From Conus ventricosus (lineage: Eukaryota; Mollusca; Gastropoda; Neogastropoda; Conidae): DNA of 64,000 nucleotides. Below are positions 57,360 to 64,000 of the stretch, piece by piece. The position numbers were made by a program, and so were the translations under genes. A model generated the notes under the pieces. It did no database searches and was not told where the DNA came from. It saw only the letters and a list, made by a program, of their open reading frames with translations. The stretch is from positions 88,149,497 to 88,213,496 of the forward strand of contig CM031607.1 in NCBI GenBank assembly GCA_018398815.1, given 5' to 3'. The number at the start of each line of letters is the position of its first letter. Within the stretch, counting starts at the first letter, position 1.

Positions 57360-58459
57360 GCATGGAACTGTAGTACCCACCGCCATGACACCTCCAAGGG
57401 AAAAAGAACACTTGACTGTATGAAAGCAGGATACTGGATTCAACAAAAAGAAACACCAAACCGTTTGAATGTAGGACAATAAATCGCAGAGAAGACAAAA
57501 CCCCAAAGACCCAAACCAATCCGTACAATAGTGAAAGAGAAGGTCTATGACAAGAGACACTATACTGTTTGAAAGGACACAAAACCCTCTGAAATGAGAT
57601 TGCTAAACCATTGGAAAAGACGACGCAAAAGTCAGCGAAAAAGACAGAAGTAAACTACTGAAAGAACGGCACTAAACCCCCCAAAACAGTAAATCCTTAT
57701 GAGAAAACCCTAAAGTAGTGTAGCGAAGACACGACACGTTGAAAGGAAAACACCAACACTGTGACAAAGAGGAGACAATGAACATGACAAAGAAAAGAAG
57801 AAAGTGACCAGTACTGAAGAACACGAAACTGTGGACAGGGTGGTGGGTGGGTGGGTGTGGTGGAGAGGCACAAATCCCATAGAAGAACACCAAAATGTAG
57901 AGGAGGGTGACGGTGGTTCAACATCGAACCTTACATGAAGAGGACACAAAACCTTCTGGAAGGAAAGAGACAGCAAACATTCTAAGAAAGAGAGCAAAAC
58001 ACTGGAAGGGGGTGGGGGTGGGAAGACAGCGAACCTTCTACAAAAAGAAAAGACACAAAACCCAGAAGGGATGGGTAGTGGGATTGGGACCCGAAACTTT
58101 AGAAAGAACATTCAAAAACCAGAGATGCGGGGCCCGGGGAAAGACAACGAACCTTAAAGGTAGGTCTCAAAACTCACGGGGGGAGGGCGTAGGGATAAAG
58201 CTAACCTTATGAAAGAAGGAACCGAAATACACCCAACTTTTACAAAAGAGTGGACTTACAAAGCAGAAGTGGGGTGGATGGAGGGGGAGAGACAGAGTCG
58301 CACAAAGAAGAAACGAAAGCCTGGAGGGGAGGGGAGGAGAGGGAGATATAACTAAATCTATTTAAAAAGATTAATGGAAATCTGAGGGGGGGGGGGGGGA
58401 GGCGGGGGCGCAAGACACAAGGGAACCTCGTAGAAAAAGGAAAAGGAAATCCCTGACGG

Positions 58460-58491
<32 letters not shown>

Positions 58492-58706
58492 TTGGGGGCT
58501 GGGGGGCAGACATCCAATCTTTGCAGAAAGAGGATTCAAAACCTTGGGTGGACGGGGAGGGGAGGGGGGGGGGGGGGCACCGAACTTAAGGACAACACAA
58601 TCAAGACCTGAACCAAACAGAAAGAGAATATGAAACCTGTGGGGTGGGGTAGACGGACTCTGAATCTTTTCGATAGAAGACACGAAACGCCCAGAGGAGG
58701 AGGTGG
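57360..58706. repeat. Diverged minisatellite with expanding poly-G tracts
   Basis: The short-unit family of 45791 continues here, with units ending gaaagaagacacaaaacc. In the right half the spacer between units is G-rich and grows to homopolymers at 58386-58399, 58464-58491 and 58564-58577. Open frames are repeat readthrough. Confidence 0.7.
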
Positions 58707-58743
58707 TAGTGTGGAAGCACACAGAAACCTATAGAAGGAAGAG
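58707..58743. repeat. 37-bp direct repeat, left copy
   Basis: Identical to 60630-60666 (begins tagtgtggaagcacacag). The two copies bracket 1.89 kb that lacks the minisatellite, as if that block had been placed inside the array. Confidence 0.9.
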
Positions 58744-59370
58744 TGTCAGGAAAGGATTGACTGAGAAAACATTATTTACTAATGCAGTTGTTTTGTTACA
58801 GGCAGAATTTGGAGATAGGGATTTCTTATGTTGTTGTTTGCGTGTTTATATTATTTTGGGTGCTGAGTTAAGTTTGCAATATTGTTCATGCAGTGTTTTC
58901 TTAGATTTTTGCTTGTGCATTGTGAGTTGTGCTGAGTGCAAGTCGATGTATTTTCACATGTATTGGTCAGTTGGGTGTGTCAATTCCTCCGTAGATAAGA
59001 TGTATCTTCGGGTTTGACTTATGGCGTTTTGGCAAGCAGTAATATCTATGTTCGGGTTTCATGCCTTTAGATATTAGGAGTCCGTGTATCCTTGTCTAGG
59101 CTAGGCTGTTTCAGCCTCCATCTGGAAGTGATGGTGAGGTGCCTAGTGTATGGCTGATATGTTCCTGACATGCGGAGCAGTGTTCGTCCCTGTCATCGTC
59201 CGGTATCTGTGTTTGATGCTGTCTGTGGTAGGTTGGTAGCAAGCGAGTTTTTCTTGTGTGAACTGTAGTTTCTAGTACCGTTTTGATGGATGATTTCTGA
59301 GTTTGTGTATCCTGCTGTTTGCTTTTTCTTTAAAAAAAAAAAAAAAAGAAGAATCGATCATTTATATTTG
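58744..59370. other. Unique sequence, no recognised gene
   Basis: T- and G-rich sequence with one frame of 104 codons starting upstream at 58703 that is Cys- and Leu-rich but has no recognisable motif. It ends in a poly-A tract (59333-59347). Confidence 0.4.
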
Positions 59371-59383
59371 GATGAAGAAATTG

Positions 59384-59448
59384 TGACGTCAACGTAAACC
59401 AATACTTATTATGACGTCAAAGTAAAAATTAGGTAGAACATTACGTAA
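59384..59448. promoter_or_regulatory. Cluster of CRE-like palindromes
   Basis: TGACGTCA occurs twice (59384-59391 and 59412-59419, 28 bp apart), followed by TTACGTAA (59441-59448). The first two are perfect cAMP-response elements and the third is a bZIP-type palindrome. No start site or downstream gene is identified. Confidence 0.55.
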
Positions 59449-59785
59449 ATGAAAAAAAAAATGGGGAAGGAGAGAAAAAGAGGAAACGGACGGGCCTTGT
59501 GTCCAGCCTGGAATGGTATTTTGTTTTGGGTTTGTTAGGCCTAGTTATTCATTCGTTGCAGTTTTCAATCGGGTTGATTTTGTCAGTGATGCGTCGTGGC
59601 TGCCGTATCAGCAGGAATTCAGCTCGGCTGTATTCTTTTGTGGTTCTATGTGGATTACTGGGCTTTATGAATCTGCGGTTGTTGCTTTTTTTATGGATTG
59701 CTGTGTTTTGTGAATCTGCGGTTCTTCTGCTATGGTTTACTGTGCTTTGCAAAACTGCAGTTCGTCTTCTGACCGTTCGACGTGT

Positions 59786-60275
59786 TTAAATGTGCCGTGT
59801 GAATTCTGTCCTTCAGTGGTGTTTTCAAGGGTTCGACATTGTTTAATGTGCCGTGGATTCTCTGTGCTTCAGTGGTGTTCTTCAAGGGTTCGACAATTGT
59901 TTAATGTGCCGTGTGATTCTGTCCTTCAGTGGTGTTCTTCAAGGGTTCGACATTGTTTAATGTGCCGTGGGATTCGCTGTGCTTCAAGAGGTGTTCTTCA
60001 AGGGTTCGACATTGTTTAATGTGCCGTGTGATTCTGTCCTTCAGTGGTGTTCTTCAAGGGTTCGACATTGTTTAATGTGCCGTGGGATTCTCTGTGCTTC
60101 AGTGGTGTTCTTTTGGGGTTCAACATTGTTTAATGTGCCGTGTGATTCTGTCCTTCGGTGGTGTTCTCTGGGGTTCGACATTGTTTAATGTGCCGTGTGA
60201 TTCTGTCCTTCGGTGGTGTTCTTTGGGGGTTCGACATTGTTTAATGTGCCGTGTGATTCTGTCCTTCAGCTGTGC
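59786..60275 (+). repeat. 56-bp minisatellite with alternating unit types
   Basis: Eight to nine copies of a 55-59 bp unit containing gtttaatgtgccgtg and gttcgacattg. Two unit types alternate (one with gtgtgattctgtcc, one with gtgggattctctgtgc), giving spacings of 58, 56, 59, 56, 58, 55 and 56 bp. The last three units are all of the first type. Open frames across it are readthrough. Confidence 0.93.
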
Positions 60276-60629
60276 TTGTGGGCGGCTCGGTTCGCCATGT
60301 GGGTTCCCGGTTGATGATATATATATATGCTGTAACGTAGGCTCGATGCAGCCAAGTATATGGACCGTTTCTTTGATTGACAAGATTGTGTCAATTGTGA
60401 TGATTTGAGTTTATTGCCTTGGTCATTTGTAATGTTGGGGTGTGTTAGTCTCCTCGTCAGGTGCATGAGTGTGTGGTTGTGAGTGTGAAAACTTTTATGC
60501 GTGTGGAGGGAAAGAAAATAAACCCTGTATAAACGTATTACCTTTGTATTGATGCTGCCATTGTGTGTCGGGAAGACAGTTTAGCTAGGTCTGTCATTTC
60601 TGTCTATCCCTCTATAGTGGTTCAGGTCT
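60276..60629. other. No gene seen
   Basis: Sequence between the 56-bp array and the right 37-bp repeat. It contains a short TA run near 60318 and no coding motif. Confidence 0.4.
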
Positions 60630-60666
60630 TAGTGTGGAAGCACACAGAAACCTATAGAAGGAAGAG
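60630..60666. repeat. 37-bp direct repeat, right copy
   Basis: Identical partner of 58707-58743; the minisatellite resumes immediately after it. Confidence 0.9.
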
Positions 60667-61068
60667 ACAAAACCCTGGTGGGATGGGTGAAGAAACACTG
60701 TACATTATACAAAGAGGACCGAAATCCTTGAAGGGGGGGGGGGGGGGGGGGGGTTGGGGGACACCAAACCGTAAAGAAAGTCACAAAACCCAGGCGGGAG
60801 AGGGAATGGGGGTTTACACCGAACCCTATAGAAAGAAGATACAAAATCTGGTGGATGGAAGAGACATCAAATCTTTAAAAAAGACACGAAACCCCCGGAA
60901 GGCGGGTGGGCAGGTGGGGGTGGGGCGGGCGGAAGAAAGACACCAAACCGAAGGAAAAAAAAAAAGACACAACAGTTTCTGGCGGCGAAACTGATGCCGA
61001 ACATTGTAGGTCACGACATTCTGGAGTGGAGAAACACCGAAACTTTGTGGAACGAGGTCCTGAAAGCT

Positions 61069-61111
<43 letters not shown>

Positions 61112-61130
61112 GGGTGAGGGGAACTCAGCC
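60667..61130. repeat. Minisatellite with poly-G tracts
   Basis: Units such as gaaagaagatacaaaatctgg with G homopolymers at 60733-60753 and 61072-61110, the latter 39 bases. Predicted open frames with poly-Pro or poly-Gly are artefacts of these tracts. Confidence 0.75.
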
Positions 61131-61133
61131 TTA

Positions 61134-64000
61134 AATAATAATAATAATGGGGATTTATATAGCGCCTTCCACGGCACAAGGCGCTTTACAAGGGCAGAAA
61201 AAAAATACAAATTGCAAATGTAAAGAAAATGCATTGAAAAAAACGGCTCAGAAAATGAAAAAACAAAGGCTCTCTCCCATTCTCTCCCACGCGCACACAC
61301 ACTCTCACGCACAGACACACAATACACAAGAGCCGCAACAAGCACAAAACTATTAAGCGATCCACAAAAACAACAAGAGTCAATCAACTATCTGGTAATG
61401 ACTGTCTTCTTAGTATTGTTTGAAAAGGTGGGTTTTCAGGGAGGTTTTGAAGGAAGAAAAGGTTTGAGAATGTCTTATGTCGTAGGGGAGTTTATTCCAG
61501 AGTTTGGGAGCTGCGTATGAGAAAGCTCGTTCGCCATGCTGTTTACGACGGGGACGGTAACTGGGGAAGCGGAAGGTCCTGGTGTCGGTGGAGGAGCGGA
61601 GCGTTCGTGATGGGACATATACTTGAAGGAGATCGGAAAGATAGGCAGGGGCATCGCCAGTGAAAATCTTGAAGCAAAGACAACAACATTTGTATTTAAT
61701 TCTTTCTTCAACGGGGAGCCAGTGCAACTTTTTCAGGAGAGGGCTGCAGGGTTGGGTCCTAGGAGATTTGCAAATGAGACGGGCTGCAGAGTTCTGTACA
61801 CATTGAAGGGGTTGGATGACAGTTGAGGGACAGCCAAGGAGAACACAGTTGCAGCCTTGAGAGGATGTAGGATGAAACGAGTTTTTGTGGCGTCTTCAGT
61901 GAGATAGGGTCGAATAGCAGCAATTCGTTTAAGTTCCATGTAAGCTAACTGACAAGTTTTTGTGACATGCTGTTTCATTGAGAGGTCACTATCAAGGAGA
62001 ACACCAAGGTCACGAACAGTGTTTGAAAATTCAATAGTGCTGGAACCTAATGTCAAAGAAGAAGGGAGCGGATCAGGGCCATGATGTGACTGCTTTGAAA
62101 ACCGGATGGCTTCAGTCTTCTCACAGTTTAATTTAAGCTTATTTGCTGACATCCAGGTCTCAATATCAGAAGTACAAGATTGAAGAGTAGAAACAAGGGG
62201 TGAGTAGTCATCGATGACAGAGGAATGGAGCAGCTGAGTATCATCCGCAAACATTTCGTGCGAAACGGAATGGCCGTGGATGATATTAGACAATGGAGTG
62301 GTGTACAAAATAAAGAGGACAGGTCCCAGCACGGATCCCTGAGGTACGCCAAACTGGAGGTTAGATTCATCAGAACGGTGGTCACCTACTTGAATGAACT
62401 GTTTCCTGTCTAGAAGATAAGAACGAAACCAATTTAAAGCTGTTTCCCTGATGCCACATGTGTATTTCAAACGAGAGAGAAGGATTTCATGGTCTATGGT
62501 GTCAAAGGCTGCCGAAAGATCTAGCAAAAGGAGGACAGAAATTTTGTTTTCGTCTAAGGAATTTAGAATATCATTGAGAATGCGAAGGATGGTGGTCTCC
62601 GTGCTGTGCCCAGGGCGATAGGCTGACTGGTGTGGTGTGAGGAGGTTGTTTGAGGCCAGATGGTCAGAGAGCTGTTGAAGAATGACTTTCTCAAGAATTT
62701 TGGATAGGAAAGGAAGATTTGAGATGGGTCTGTAATTTTTAAGAACGTTGGGATCAAGACTGCTTTTCTTGAGTAGAGGTTTAACAAGGGCGGTCTTAAA
62801 GTCAGTGGGAACTGTGCCAGAAGACAGACTCGTTAAGAATTTTGGTGATGGTAGGAAGGAGAGAGTCAAGGTGTTCAAAGAGGAGTGGGGTGGGAATGGG
62901 GTCAAGGTCACAGGATGTTTTCGCAGACTGTGTGATGATTTTACGAACAGTCTGCTCGGACACTGGCGAGAACTCACAGAGTGTGGTACCGTTAAAAACA
63001 AGACTTATCTGAAGTGTCTGAGGATGGGGAGAAAGCGTTTCGAATTGTCTGAATTTTGTGGGCGAAAAACTGAGAAAACAAACCAGGAAGCTGTGACGGC
63101 TCATGAGTGGACGGCATTACAACACTTGCAGCCTTACCCAACATGCTAGTGACAGTTCTAAACAGTTCTTTACACGAGGATGCTGCTGCAACTTTGGAAG
63201 AATAAAATGCGGTTTTGGCTTGATGGACAAACTGTACGACTTTCTGTTTGGCAGCATCATAAATTTGCTTGTGTATTGTCAGTCTAGATGATACCAGCGC
63301 CGCTCGGCTCGACGTCGCTCGCGTTTCAATTTTCGCAGCTCAGGTGCAATTGAGTTGTACCACGGAGCCGGGCGACGCCAGTGTGCCGTCCGCTGACGTA
63401 CAGGCGCATGTTTATCCAAGACTTTTCTAAGACCAATGTTCAGATCAGTAAGTGTTACGTCAGGCGTGATAATGTTAGCGATGTCATGAGAAAAATCAGC
63501 AGGGTCAATCTTATGAATGGCACGAACACATTTGAATTGGGGTGCCGACTTTTGCTTTGGAACACTGAGATGGCACACTAGACTATAGTGATCAGACATC
63601 AAATCATAACAACACTTAGCAGAATGCAAAAGACCGTCAGTGTCACGAAAAATCACGAGATCAAGAATGTGACCACTTGCTGGATAAGTGGGTTCATCAA
63701 TGGCCTGAGAAAGGCCACACGTCTCTAAGAGTTTCTGAAACCTCCTAGCTCTGGGATCACTCAAGTCGTCGTAATGAACATTAAAGTCACCGATGATCAG
63801 AAGATCGCCATCACACGTGGCGGCAAAATCAAGGAAATCAGGGAACTCTTCGTAGAATCGTGAATCAAGCAGTTTGTTCCTTTTACTGGGCGGGGTCCGG
63901 TACACACACAGCAGACGGATTCGTTGATTTTGCAAAGTCAGAAATAGCTCAGCCACTTCAAAAGTGGTGTGGGAGAAGGGGAAGGTGGAATTGACGTGGC
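61134..64000 (-). mobile_element. L2/CR1-like LINE, 3' part, runs off the window
   Basis: The 3' tail of ATT repeats (61134-61148 as AAT) is followed by the tatatagcgccttcc signature. ORF2 carries endonuclease and reverse transcriptase without RNase H. At least 2.87 kb are present; the 5' end lies beyond 64000. Confidence 0.9.
61410..63956 (-). pseudogene. L2/CR1-like ORF2: endonuclease and reverse transcriptase, frame broken
   Basis: The endonuclease part is 63279-63956 (LLIIGDFNVHYDD, HILDLVIF, MSDHYSLVCHL). A frame change between 63001 and 63279 leads to a 422-codon open reverse transcriptase (61733-63001) with NYRPISNLPFLSKILEK, LDLSAAFDTIDH (motif A), GVPQGSVLGPVLF (motif B) and MFADDTQLLHS (motif C). 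After another shift near 61730, the C-terminus (61410-61727) has LHWLPVEERIKYK, VPSRTLRSS and GERAFSYAAPKLWNKLPYDIR, the hallmark end of this LINE group, finishing KTHLFKQY. Only about three frame changes are seen, so the copy is fairly young. Confidence 0.9.

Noticed and set aside
59732..60408. Cys-rich repetitive protein with a repeated CLMCRG word
   Set aside because: It is the 56-bp minisatellite read across; unit length is not a multiple of three and the frame shifts type from unit to unit.
60826..61179. Poly-Pro protein on the minus strand
   Set aside because: Produced by the 39-base G homopolymer; not conserved and not motif-bearing.
1..64000. CRISPR arrays or bacterial operons
   Set aside because: No spacer-repeat structure and all genes are eukaryotic transposable-element types; tandem repeats lack unique spacers.

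Overview
This is a eukaryotic, repeat-dominated window. The element families point to an invertebrate, most plausibly a mollusc: I/Nimb-like LINEs with (GATAA)n tails, L2/CR1-like LINEs, a Gmr1-like Ty3/gypsy element, Tc1 transposons and Polinton-type genes. That placement is inference; no host gene was recognised. Almost everything identifiable is transposable element. Base quality looks uneven: about 1-6600 and 14760-20860 are full of homopolymer-like indels and read like unpolished long-read consensus, while 6600-14760 and 20860-64000 are cleaner.

Layout. 1-6600: noisy sequence containing a degraded second copy (3600-6250) of the polymerase region that follows. 6877-13198: a Polinton/Maverick-type gene block with a protein-primed family B DNA polymerase (several frame breaks), a retroviral-type integrase (broken) and six small genes, three with apparent membrane segments; no capsid, packaging ATPase or protease was recognised. 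13206-14760: degenerate repeats and hairpins, repeated in noisy form at 19490-20857. 14761-19489: microsatellite-rich sequence without recognisable genes.

20871-28452: full-length I/Nimb-like LINE (copy A) with a 13-bp target-site duplication, interrupted by a Tc1-like transposon (23403-24995). It lies inside the endonuclease region of an older, related LINE (copy C, 28453-30378). 30387-38466: LTR retrotransposon with Ty3/gypsy proteins but an integrase-before-RNase H order (Gmr1-like), its reverse transcriptase deleted and its leader carrying a second Tc1 element with an intact 336-residue transposase, the best-preserved gene in the window. 38467-45221: three more LINE fragments (D, E, F). 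46804-52742: a second full-length LINE (copy B) with a 16-bp target-site duplication.

40980-61130, between the LINEs: a diverged minisatellite of roughly 20-35 bp units (motif like GAAAGAAGACACTAAACC), simple repeats, a tRNA-derived SINE, a 56-bp minisatellite with alternating unit types, and a few exon-like islands. The best of these is a 156-nt phase-0 exon candidate on the minus strand at 54308-54463. 54905-56795 is a decayed non-LTR element with a C-terminal zinc-finger-like motif; 61134-64000 is the 3' part of an L2/CR1-like LINE that runs off the window. The history is one of nested insertion: old LINE, then younger LINE and gypsy, then Tc1 elements inside those.
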